Assembly: GCA_900708905.1 (NCBI GenBank)
Contig: CAADRB010000001.1
Coordinates: forward strand, 5,983,224 to 6,047,223
Length of the DNA stretch: 64,000 nt
Origin: Hymenolepis diminuta
Lineage: Eukaryota > Platyhelminthes > Cestoda > Cyclophyllidea > Hymenolepididae
Direction of reading: 5' to 3'
Part shown: piece by piece, positions 12,038 to 23,000 of the stretch
Position numbering within the stretch: position 1 is the first letter of the stretch
Layout of the letters: each line of letters begins with the position of its first letter
Notes under the pieces: generated by a model
Told to the model about the DNA's origin: nothing
The model's input: only the letters and a program-made list of their open reading frames with translations
Databases searched by the model: none
Translations under genes and position numbers: made by a program

Positions 12038-12689
12038 CCATCACGTGGTTTCTAGAACACAGAACAAAGATCAAGACCAAGGCACTAGGACACAATACAG
12101 ACAGATACCAAGATAGGGTGGAGTCTAACGCCGATATTGATAATGCTGCAGGTCATTACAAGTTCAACAGTTTTAATGCTGAACTTGTTGATTTAAAAAT
12201 GAACGGCTTTATTATTTGTCAATGATTTGTATAGATCAAAAGGTACTCCGTTTCAGCAATGCAATTCCGTCTTGACCCATTGAACTATCGTGGATTTTAG
12301 GAGCTGCTGTTGTCGGATTCTTGCCATTTTTTTATTTTGATTCAGTTGACTTTGAAAATCTAATTTATATATTGAATGGCCCTTTAAGATAAAATAACCG
12401 GTCCTGGTCTCTAATAGCTTATCAGAAACTCCATTCCGTTATTGTACTTTTGTCTTCCTTTGTGAGTAATACATTCTTTTTGAGTAATTGCAATATATTT
12501 GCCATTATTTTCAACTTTAATAATGGATAGAAAATCTAAGTACGTTGAGGAAGTTCGAGAAAACTGGTGTATTAAATAACACAAGACTGCTTTTTGTTCA
12601 AATTCTGGAGAATTTATTTATTTCCATGGCAGAGCTAAAACGCTTCACGACTTGACAACATGGGGGGAATAATTTTCAAAACCCATTTA

Positions 12690-12760
12690 GGTAAGTGTTT
12701 TCAACACTCGTCTTGGGTAGATTAGCAGCATTATGGTGAGAAGTTCGAATTCTGTCAGCC
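12690..12760 (+). repeat. tRNA-like (SINE-like) fragment
   Basis: Ends in GTGAGAAGTTCGAATTCTGTC, which resembles a tRNA T-arm with a B box (GTTCGAATTC). The upstream half GTAAGTGTTTTCAACACTCG is a weak tRNA-like 5' half. It does not fold into a credible cloverleaf, so it is more likely a decayed tRNA-derived repeat than a tRNA gene. Confidence 0.3.
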
Positions 12761-13634
12761 GTTTTACTAGTCCAACTTAACATTTACCCACAATTTGTTT
12801 GACTTTGATAATAATAAGTCTCATAATGATCTATATGCTATTCTCAATTTTATAATGCCAAAAAATCTAAATAAACTGGGAAAATTACCCGGAAAATAAC
12901 TAACTAGCACTAGATGTCGATGTGGGTAAGGCATTTAATTTAACAACTTAATGCAATATAGAAATGACCAATTCCAGTCAAGGCCTAATAACTCCAGCAG
13001 TATCAACCTATTTATTTTATTCATGAATGACTGCGCGTTTCGAGTATGTACTAAATTGTACTAACATGAAGAATTGGGGATTATGAAAAAGGTGTAGGTG
13101 CGGGGAACAAAGATCAGGCCCGAGCCGATGAAGCGATGTGATTTTCCAAAGCTAATCTTTGGCGGTGATCTAGAGTCTTGGAGACCCTCTGTTGAAAAAT
13201 TGTAATCTTAAATAAAGCCATACTACTTTTGATTCAGATCTGTGAGAATACGGATTAATAACAAAAGCAAAACAATTAAAGGGCAGCTTATTTACTTAAA
13301 TTCCATCTTGACAGAATGACAATCTGTGCTTTAGGTACTATGTCCAACTGTTTAGAGTAATATAAGCCCCAAGCGCGTTAAAAACAGGCTATCAACCATG
13401 CTTGAGCATACGTCTACACACAGAGTGGACCGGTGAGTAAGTGGAACTGGGAGATCACTGTGGCCCTTGATTAGATCAGGTATATGATAGACGGGGACTT
13501 GAATTGAGGGAGCTTAGAAAAACGGGAGAACTGCTATTAGGTCCAGCTTAATTAAAGGAAATGTTTCCAGTACGAACTTTGGTCTGTTGAAGCTTTTCTC
13601 TAGAGGGACTCATTTTTCACCATTACCATTGTCT

Positions 13635-14045
13635 ATGCTGGTCACTGGATGTGTACTGACGAGAACCGAGTTCTTGATCTCTGACTTAGCAGTTGAATAC
13701 TGCTATCGCTATGCCATTCAGCGAATACTACTTCCTTTGATTATAAAGTTAAATATTTTCATGTAGCTTTTAAGCCCAACGTCTTCCATTGCAGAAATTT
13801 TTTATTGAGAATTTATTGGCCATCACCAGCGGACTTAATAATACATTTTATGGTCAACCAAAGATTCATCTTTAGTCTTGTGATTGTTACCAAAGGTTTG
13901 GGTGAACAGTATTGTTTTCTTTTCTCCCCCATCAGATGTGTTTGTTGATAGGATGCCGCCGACATTTTTTTTTATGTTTCTATTTTGTTAGAATTTGTTG
14001 ACTCAGCAGACTTTCTGACTAACCAGATAGCCTCTACGCCAATTT
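13635..14045 (+). repeat. Dispersed repeat family, copy b
   Basis: Contains TCACTGGATGTG, then TACTGACGAG and TTGATCTCTGACTT. About 350 bp on it has TTTGTTGACTCAGCAGACTTTCTG, near-identical to the corresponding part of the copy at 11065. The intervening DNA has diverged beyond simple alignment. Confidence 0.5.
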
Positions 14046-15089
14046 ATCTGATTTGGAGTTAGTTAATTATTTTTTTAAGGTAAAGTGAACTGTCAGTAAT
14101 GGAATGCCTTTTATGCTTCAAAATTTCGTAAATCCATTAGAAGGTATTCAATACAAACAATTTTCGGGTTGTCTGACATGGTAATTTCTCCCAGAAAAGC
14201 GGTGTGTCAAAGTATTATTTTAAAAATCACTAATATGTGAGGTGGAATATATCAATAAATTTAACCGCACCCAGAAGCACAAGTGATTTTAAGCAATGTG
14301 ACCTCAATGGCCCTTTCCGCCCTCACTTCACAGTATCCAGTCTGTGAAAAGCTTCGACTTATTATCTTAAGTTGAGCCAGTTCAGTATCCTCTCAACTGT
14401 TTCAGTGGGAACTTTTATGGCCTTGAACGAAACTTTTTTAAAACAGAACACTGATTCGCCGGAGTATTCATTAGTCTTGAATCTTTGCGACATTTGATAT
14501 CTCAATAAATCGTAGTTTTAAATTATGAGATTCAGTTCAGTAAAAATGAACATTTGTAGCCAAAAGAAATAAAATTCACAATAATATGTATAGAATGTAA
14601 ATATTATACGCATTTTCCATTTAGATATGTTCATCTATAACGGGTTAGTTTAATGAAGTATAGAGCAGAGCTTATTTAAAAATCCAAAGTCAATAAATGA
14701 AAGTATAAACGGCTTTATTTAACGCTCTCATTTTCAAATCATCTCTCTGTCCTGACAATCTCCTTTTTGCTTCTTTTAGAGCCAAAAAATAGTATATTGT
14801 TGAGGAAAGTGAGCAAGTAGCTGTAAAGTTGAAATTGTGAGGAGAGGATAGGGCGCTAAGCAAATGAGATTCTGGAAATTATTTCATTTACAACCCATTC
14901 CAACATAAAGAAAATTTGCAGGAATTTTACGCTACTTTGGATATTTCCTAAGGATTTTTTCGTCAGCAACCTCTAAAACTGGAATGGCATCGCTTATAAA
15001 ATAGTAAAAGGTAGACTAATGTCAGAATTAGGGATGGCATTTTCCTATATGATGATATTGTAGTGGTTTCTTTACCTTGGAATTATTAA

Positions 15090-15710
15090 AAATTTCCCTC
15101 TTTGTATCTATAAATTATCTAGAACAGCAACGAATTCGGTCACACCCGATCGATCAACTTAGGTGTACCCTTCCAAAGTGCACTAAGACCATCAGTGCCT
15201 CCAAAACTCCACCCTAATTTCTTTGTATTCCCAGATTGTCTACTTAACTCAAAATTACATTTGCCACCCCCTCTCCAATGACGCATGCACCATATCCGCT
15301 GTCCGCATCTCTGCCACACATATACACACACATGTTCCCTCTTTCCATCCTGCGGTTCTTGGTCCTCTTCCAAAGAAATCTGCTCACCACTGTCTGGTCC
15401 TCCCCCCATCCTATCAAAAACGAAGTTGGTAATTTTTTGGTGGCTGTGTAAAAATTCAAAAGTGGTTCTCTCAACTAGTCATGCTTAAATATACTCCACC
15501 CAAGCATCAACAGTCTATAAACAACTTCGAATTGCACCTGGGAGACAATCTTTATGCAGGTAACCGAAAGCGTTAAAATATCGCCGGGACCTTCCATCTT
15601 GTATCTCAGTGAAACATAAAATGGCTTGTGGAGAATAGCGGACATTCGACTGTGAGCTTCCTATGGACTCTTCTGAGCCACCAAAGAATTTCAACAAATT
15701 GAACCCTTCG
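15090..15710 (-). pseudogene. Decayed mitochondrial carrier, probably SLC25A1 (citrate carrier)-like
   Basis: Fragments of a mitochondrial carrier appear in the correct order on the minus strand but in different frames with stops. They are NLLKFF (near 15690; compare VRFxxFEFL), IQDGRSRRYFNAF (near 15600; compare IHDQxxPNxxYRGFFH), LLNFYTATKK (near 15460; compare IRFFVMTSLRNW), GACVIGEGVANV (near 15270; compare GAIAGAASVFGNT), and GLSALWKGTPKLIDRV (near 15190-15140; compare GLKAFYKGTVPRLGRV), followed by a VAVL and IIY remnant near 15110-15090. Their spacing over about 600 bp fits the last two carrier repeats. The final repeat's GT-PxL-RV block points to the citrate carrier rather than other SLC25 members. 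No intact gene remains. The identification rests on short motifs and could be wrong. Confidence 0.42.
15314..15331 (+). repeat. CA-rich microsatellite
   Basis: CACACATATACACACACA, a short imperfect CA/TA repeat. It lies within the carrier pseudogene region. Confidence 0.7.
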
Positions 15711-16394
15711 TTAAATAATATGGTTGACTTTTTACATATATTAGAATTACTATGATTTAAAATTTTCTGATGTTAATTATAATGAATGAATTACATACTA
15801 CTTTATCGGAAATAAACACAACATATTACCTGTAATATAAAAAACACGCAAAGTTGTTTAACTTGTAGTACGCAAAAGCTAGATCATCTGACTTAGCATT
15901 AAATTAACATTAATGTAACTATTACAGGATATGTACTTCTTTCCAGTTTAGTATGAGTAGCAGTAGGCATTCCCTTTTTGTAATGAAATATTTGACGCTA
16001 CACCAAATCTCGTGACAAGCGTCAGAAACGTCGACAGATATAGCGTAATGCAGCAATATACACACGATGTGTCAGAATGGAAGATTAACCCCGTCATGGC
16101 CACCTGTTACCCTCAGTACTGTCACACATATCTTGACACTTAGTACAAATAAAATTTGCATCTATCCGGTAGTGGCTTGAACTTCAACAGATAATTATGC
16201 GAAGTAACTTGTCACTTGTCATTACGAATGAGTATCACGGAAATTCAACATTTCCGTTTTCCCCCAAATGAAAAATTTTACGTACCTACCGAACTGAAGG
16301 GAGTCTATAATTCCATTAATGTTTCGAAACGACAACTCATGACAAGCTTCATCTGCTTCAACATCAAGCCTGTGAATAAATGTATAACAATGCT

Positions 16395-16545
16395 TTAATA
16401 GTCGGCAGAAGAGTAAAATATCAACCCATAGTCGAAAAAGAATCACACATTTCAAACTGGCATTGAAACACTTAATAAACCTTCCGTGAAAAAGTAGGTG
16501 AAGTCGTCCTGCCAAGAGCTGGGGATTTTTACAACAAAGCATGAC
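16395..16545 (-). pseudogene. Decayed duplicate of the EPRS terminal exon
   Basis: The minus-strand reading starts LCCKNPQLL, matching LCCRN at the real acceptor region, and ends DILLFCRLL followed by TAA. The real exon ends [10 protein letters not shown] then TAA. The DNA near the stop (CTATTAA) and at the acceptor (TTTGTTGTA) is recognisably the same. The flanking DNA 16545-16680 is clearly homologous to intron DNA 17221-17360 beside the true exon, including TATAACCTTTTCAA and ATAGCTTAC. The copy lies downstream of the true stop at 17014 and has lost the zinc-binding Cys pattern. Confidence 0.6.
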
Positions 16546-16978
16546 TGGTATGATATTCCATTATAACCTTTTCAAGATGGCGTTCCACAAAAGTAGATTT
16601 AAAAATTGACGTTTAAGCTGTCGAATAGCTTACTCAGAAATTCTGTTGCAGTACAAGATTGACACTTTCAACTGTTCAATCTCATTGCAGATACAAAACT
16701 TCTACCACCTCCAAACTTAATCCTATGGGGTCTAATTGAACCACAGGAGTAGCAATATTTAAAAACCATTCACTTTTATTTGTATATCAAGCTTAGAAAA
16801 GTCCATATTTCCAGTAATAATTGAAAATTATAACAAGCTCTACTTAACAAATTGCATGCCTCTGGACACAATCTACGGTTGATTGGCAAGTACATACGAA
16901 TACCCCAACAACAAAGAGCAAAATTTCCAACTAACATCAAAACATATATTAAACCATTGACGAAAAAGTGTGATCGAA

Positions 16979-16984
16979 TTTAAT
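16979..16984 (-). terminator. Candidate polyadenylation signal of EPRS (ATTAAA)
   Basis: ATTAAA on the minus strand lies 30 bases after the TAA stop at 17016-17014. No closer AATAAA is present. The short 3' UTR is plausible but unproven. Confidence 0.4.
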
Positions 16985-17013
16985 GGCATGACTCAAGCAC
17001 AGTCGCGAAAATT

Positions 17014-20000
17014 TTAATAGCTACGTCCAAAGAGAGTGTAGAAAGTGGCCGGTTTCGAGCACAGTGGATGTCGCAGACAGTGAATTTCCTTTGCACAAGG
17101 TCCGGTCTTTTTGCCAACAATTTCTCCTTCAAATGGAACGCAGAGCGACTTGGCACCCATAGCTGGAGCTCCTGGAGCAACGATAACGTTTCTACAACAA
17201 AGACAGAGAGCATAATCGCTAATGATTACGGTAAGATATTCTACTATAACCTTTTCAAAATAGCGTCCCACAAATATAGATTTAAGGATTGAAGTTTACG
17301 TTATCGCATAGCTTACCCAAAAATCCTGCTGCGGACCAAGAATACCAATTTAAACTGTTAACTGAGATGTCCAGAGCATTAAGCTATTAACCACAAAGAC
17401 TACGCTTTTGGACGGTGAAGTTCTCAAGCACCTAAACTTTTTCCGAGTAACTCGATACTATTACAAATTAAAAGGGCGCTTACAAATAAAACATGTTAAG
17501 AAAATCTTTCGCAGAACAGGCCTACCATATCATAAAACAACTCCCATCTAGCCAAGCTCCACTTACTCAAGCGAAAAATTCAATGCTAGAGATACATGAA
17601 CGAAAAAATTCATTCTTGATGTAATGGTCTATTTCAATATCTTACAATATCCCATTCGTGATTGCCCCAAATCTTACAAAATGACGAGGAGCCGTCAACA
17701 TAAAGCCCTAGAGTCTATGCACTTTTGGGCGATAAGCAATGTATTCGGGGTGGCGTAAGTCAAATAAATATGAGTGTTGGTCCGAATATCAAGACAAATC
17801 TCCCTCTTCATCGGTACAGTGATTAATGATATCCTCCCTCAAACAGTTCTATAATGCAGCTTTGGAGTAATCTGTCTTATCTTCTTTCTCTAAGTTTCAG
17901 TCAACTCTAGCCTAGCGACACCCAGTGGACTTATATGTCAGACATATCTTCCCATATTTTTTGGGAGTAGATATAATTAGAGTTGCAAAAGATTCACTTA
18001 TTTCATCAAATTTGAACTGACTTATGGATAATTAAATTCCGGAGACAACACTTTCTACGGTATTCTTAGACCTTGATGCTAATTTGTAGCCATATTATTA
18101 GAAGTATCTCAAATCATACGATGTAATTTAAATTAAATAAACTTAACTTACTGAGCAGATTCAGTTTTGACCAACTCCTCACATTCTGGTTCTCCGCAGA
18201 ATGGAGCCAAAACCAGACATTTTTTATCTAACGCATCTGTAAGTTGTTTCATATTGTTCGCTTCACAAATGTGAGCATTCTGACTTTCGATTGCGTTGTT
18301 CAACATGAGGTTATGCACTTCATCCAACATGGTTGGGACCAGCTCGTTTACCTTATCCATAGGGATGGCCAACTAGAGAAACAAAAACACGATTAAAATT
18401 CAGTCTACTTAAACATTGTAAGTAGGAAAGAAGTGTAAAAGCAAACCCTGTTTCCAGTGTAGCGCATAACAGTAGTAACTTCGCCCTTAGCCAGATCCTT
18501 GAATCCGACCTCAATACGCATGGGGACACCCTTGAGCTCCCAGTGATTGAATTTCCAACCAGGAGAGACGTGATCACGATCATCAAGATATACACGGAGC
18601 TTAGAAAACTTTGTGAGTCCTTCAACAAGGGCTTTAGATTTGGCAAACAAATCTGCGCGCTCCTCATCAGTTGTCTTGACATTGATACCACAAGGTACAA
18701 CAACAACTTGGTACCTAGCAACCGGTGGAGGCAGAACCAAACCCTGGTTATCAGAGTGCACCATGATCATAACACCAATGGTACGAGTGGTGATGCCCCA
18801 AGAATTCTGGTAGACATGGCGCGGCTGTTTAGTCACTGGATCTTCGAAAACGACGTCAAAAATGCGGGAGAAGTTCTGACCCAAGTGATGAGAAGTGGCA
18901 CCTTGGATGGCACGGCCAGAAGCACCGACATAAACTTCGACAGTTGTGGTGTATTCACCGCCTGGGAACTTTTCGTGTTCTGTCTTACGACCTGAAAAGA
19001 GAAAAAACCAACGAAGATTAACTCGAGATAACTTACAATATCAAGCCTGAAAACAAAGATCTTAAATTAAAACACTCGCTAGGCAATTTAGGCAGCGGCT
19101 TAAACTCTTTTAACGAGATCATCAGATATTTTAACAAATCTGATAGTTAAAACAAATTTGAAGTTTCGGAGTATCTATAGATTATCTCAACAAAAAAATG
19201 TTCAGGTTATCTAATTCTAGCCTATTTTGTATTGCTATAATCAGAAACCTTTAATGGTGTAAACTAATTAGAAATTTCGTCTATACCCTATTCGCACAAT
19301 TCATATATCAAGAGTAGGTCAACACTACTCTGAACTGGACATAACACCAGCAAAGTAATGAATGAACGTGCAATAAAGTTAAGTAAACCGAGACCTCATA
19401 GAAGGAGTAAAGTGTCAAATAACTCATGTCACTATAACAGTACGGAGGTGGTCGAAAAGGCACTCAAATCCATTGATAAGTAAATAAATAACGCTTCCTC
19501 GCTGTAAGTCATAATTCGTTGTCAATGTCTTGGCTTGATGATTGGTATCTGTTTAGGTATCTTTGTGCTAACACGTGCACACACTGCTGGATTAGCTATG
19601 GAAACCGTAACCGAGATGTTAACTCCAGTCCATCATTTCTGATCGCCAGGTTTCGATTGGCATCTGTTGTTAGTAGCAGGACGCTTAGTCAGATAACTGC
19701 TTCGCCCATTTTTTTTATATCAGAAGAGGAAAAGTATAAAATATTATGCTACACATTAAACATTAGTTTGTTAAATCTGATCACTATCAGATGGCAAAAA
19801 GCCTCCTGCCCTATACTAAATTTACCAAAAACTGATCGATAGAATGCACCAATCAAAGTGGTGTTTTCTAAATGGATAGATATTAAATTCCTTTCTTCTT
19901 TTATTGATGATAATAAAGTTGAATATATTCGATTCCTTGAGTGCAATTTGTTTTTTGGGTACTAGTGTTTATCTTAATAAATATTCTTGCACTTACTCGG

Positions 20001-23000
20001 GAATGAAGCCCCGACGATCCAATCAATATTAAAAGAATGTAATGACAGTCACAATTTCTTTTTACTCTTGGGTCTAATTTACTTTGGCCATGGCATAAAA
20101 TAAGAATTAAATAAGTGACAATGAACTGTTACTCCAGTGAAAACTGGTTTTAACAGTACTATATTTGTTCTAATACCGTGTAGAAGTCTAAGGTAGGAAG
20201 TTAGTGATCCCAAATGCAGCCAGAAAAAGGATTTTTTAGTTCAACGATTACTTATGATAAGCAGACAATAAACATCATCACAGCCTTGTGTGGAAACCTT
20301 TTCAAAATACCCTAATTCTTTTAAAATCATTGTCATTTGGTGTGTTAATGAAAGGAAGATGGAAAAATGAATTGCCGTGCTCCGGAAGTGAAATATCAAC
20401 TCAAGCCACTTCAAACTCATAACCACAGCAGATCACAGTATGACGAAATCAATCGTTATTCTTCGCTTGGTCCGTTGCCACATTAGGACACCGAATTTCA
20501 AGGACTAGTTCGATCTCCAGCCAATCACAAAGAAATCAAACAAAATTCTTATTGCGTAAATAGATTCTTAAAAGCATCAACAAATCTGGTTTGGTTACTG
20601 GACTGGCTAAATCTGTCTTACCTCTTTCTCTCTGGGGTCTGAGCAAAAGTAGCAAACTTCATAACAAGGGGTTCGGTCACACCTTATAACAGTCGTAACA
20701 ATATGTTATTTATACCCACCTCGGATGCATGGAACAGCCAAGAGATCATGATAGACAGCCCGGTAGAGATCCAAAATCGTCAGAACCTCAGCTTCAGCGT
20801 CAGCCTTAACAGCATAAGCAGTGTGGCCCTCTTGCCAAAGGAATTCCCGGGTTCTAAAAACAAAATATACAACTTCAATTACTGATAACATACCTATTAA
20901 TACAACTTAAATAGACGACGGGAAACAAACCTCAAGAAGGGAGTTGGGTGTTTGAATTCCCAACGAACAATATTACTCCATTGGTTAATCTTAATCGGCA
21001 GATCACGATGTGACTGAATCCACTTGGCAAAAGCTGGATACATAATCGTCTCACTTGTTGGACGCAAAGCAATCGGTTCAGCAAGATCAGATGAACCAGA
21101 GCGAGTGACCCAAGCAACCTATCACAAAATGCAGTTTATATAAGCATGTTACTTATAATGTTTCAGTAATCAATATCAGAATCAACTCACCTCAGGGGCA
21201 AAATCGGCAATATGGTCCTTCTCTTTCTCCAAAGCACCCTTAGAGACGAAAATTGGGAAGTAAGTGTTCTCTACACCCAATTCCGTAATTTTGGGATCGA
21301 AAAAGGACTGAATTTGGCTCCAAATAAAGTAGCTCCATGGACGGAGAATGTAGCAGCCCGAGATATCGTAGTACTCCAACATCTCCGACTTTTGGATCAC
21401 TTGAGTGTACCATTCTGCGATATCCTCCTCTTTCTTGGCTTCAAGACCAAGTCTATACAAGCGAAAAAACTTATTAATTTCTTCCTTTAGAAACTCCGTT
21501 TATTAAAGCGAGTCATAGTAATTATTTTGTTTAAGAACCCGCTTGTATTCGTGGATCGTTCATGTAGTTTCATAAACTATAATTTGAAAAGGTTAGACGT
21601 AAGGGGTAAGCTAACGCTGACAAGACAATTTAATGCGTCGATTAAAAAAAGTTAAGATATTACGTAGGACGGTAGATTTGACTAGACCAACTACTTGGAG
21701 TCAGTATACTCAGTGATACTGAAATAGCTATTTATTTAAAAGGAGGAACAAAGAATTAGTTACATCGTCAACCATTTAAAAGTACATATGGAACTACCTA
21801 CTTGGTGTTTATTTATTTAATCAAATAGATATACAGTAATATGACTTGTTCACCGTACTTTCAAGTAAGAATACCTTTTGATTTTTCCAATAGCATGAGG
21901 ACATTTAATTTTTATACCATGATTCAATTAAAAATAATCAAGCCAAAGGCGGAAAAGAGCTCCTAATCTTCAGTATGTAGGAAGAAAAATCCTGGCCCAT
22001 TTCATTAAAGAAACTTCATTTGGCTACTCCGTTAGACATCAGTATCTAGTGTAAGAGGTCATTACAAACACTAGGATTTGTGCCGTCATGAGCTTAAAGA
22101 AAGAAAGCTTAGTAATCTGGTATCTATATTCGAGGTAATCGAGGCAAGTTATCATGCTTCTAACTTATTGCGCTATTCACTGCACAACAAGACAGGAAGG
22201 AAACAGAAACCAGAAAATACAGGAAGTGAAGTAGGGTTAAAGCAGAGGTTGATAGCTGGGTAGCTCGGTTGTTTAGGTTACAACCTCATTAGGGTAAGAA
22301 TGAAAGGGAGGACTCCAGAGTTTGCATAATCCATGTTACTTCATATACACATTGCGGAACTAGAAAATTACTGAATGGATCGTCATCACAAAGAATATCA
22401 ACAAATTGGAGGAACTCCAAAATAAAACTTGCTAACTCACATGCCAACTTTAGCAGAAATTAAATTTATTCCAAGATAAACTCAAAACCCAATCGTCAGA
22501 GTACTGCCAACAAATCCATTAAAACAAAAGTGCAAATTTAACGAAAATATCACCTAGTCTGCTTCTTTGGACCACTAACAGTCGGTAAATCTTGAGCTTT
22601 CTTCTGTGGTTTCTCTCCTGCCGTTTTTTCCTTCTTCTCCGGTTTTCCCTTCGATTGTTGCTGCTTGTTTGTTGGTGAGTTCTTAGACTCCGGTGAAGTC
22701 GGAATGCAAGATAGATCAGTTGCAGCAGCTGCAGTTTTAATTTTTCCCAATTCATCAGAAGGTGGTAATTGTTGCTTTCCCATTGTGGAGTTATTTGGCT
22801 CTGAGGAAGTCAGAGGTACTTTAGTAGCTTGAGCCTTAATCTTTTCTGTTTTCATCTCCGAAGCTTCACCGGAAGCTGGAGATTGTTGCTGTTGTTGTGC
22901 CTTTGCCTTCTCACGACCTGCTTTACGTGCCGCCTTTTTCTCCTCTTTCAAGCGTTCCTTCTCGGCACGTTTCGCGGCCTCCTCCGGGGACAAATCTGAG

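Larger units (their letters stand above)
8810..15089. other. Gene-poor region after the hydrolase gene
   Basis: About 6.3 kb without a recognisable gene. Just after the hydrolase stop it holds a pyrimidine-rich stretch (8820-8970). Near 9110-9190 it has ATTGG and CCAAT in opposite orientation. The plus-strand ORF 9189-9506 (105 codons) has no recognised motif and is probably chance. The rest contains the dispersed repeat copies at 11065 and 13635, a perfect palindrome at 12014 and a tRNA-like fragment near 12690, listed separately. Confidence 0.55.

Noticed and set aside
12031..12225. Plus-strand ORF of 64 codons starting in the palindrome
   Set aside because: No motif and no neighbouring exon; the start coincides with the palindrome by chance.
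18405..18995. Plus-strand ORFs of up to 150 codons opposite the ProRS exon
   Set aside because: They are antisense shadows of a strongly conserved coding exon and have no motif of their own.
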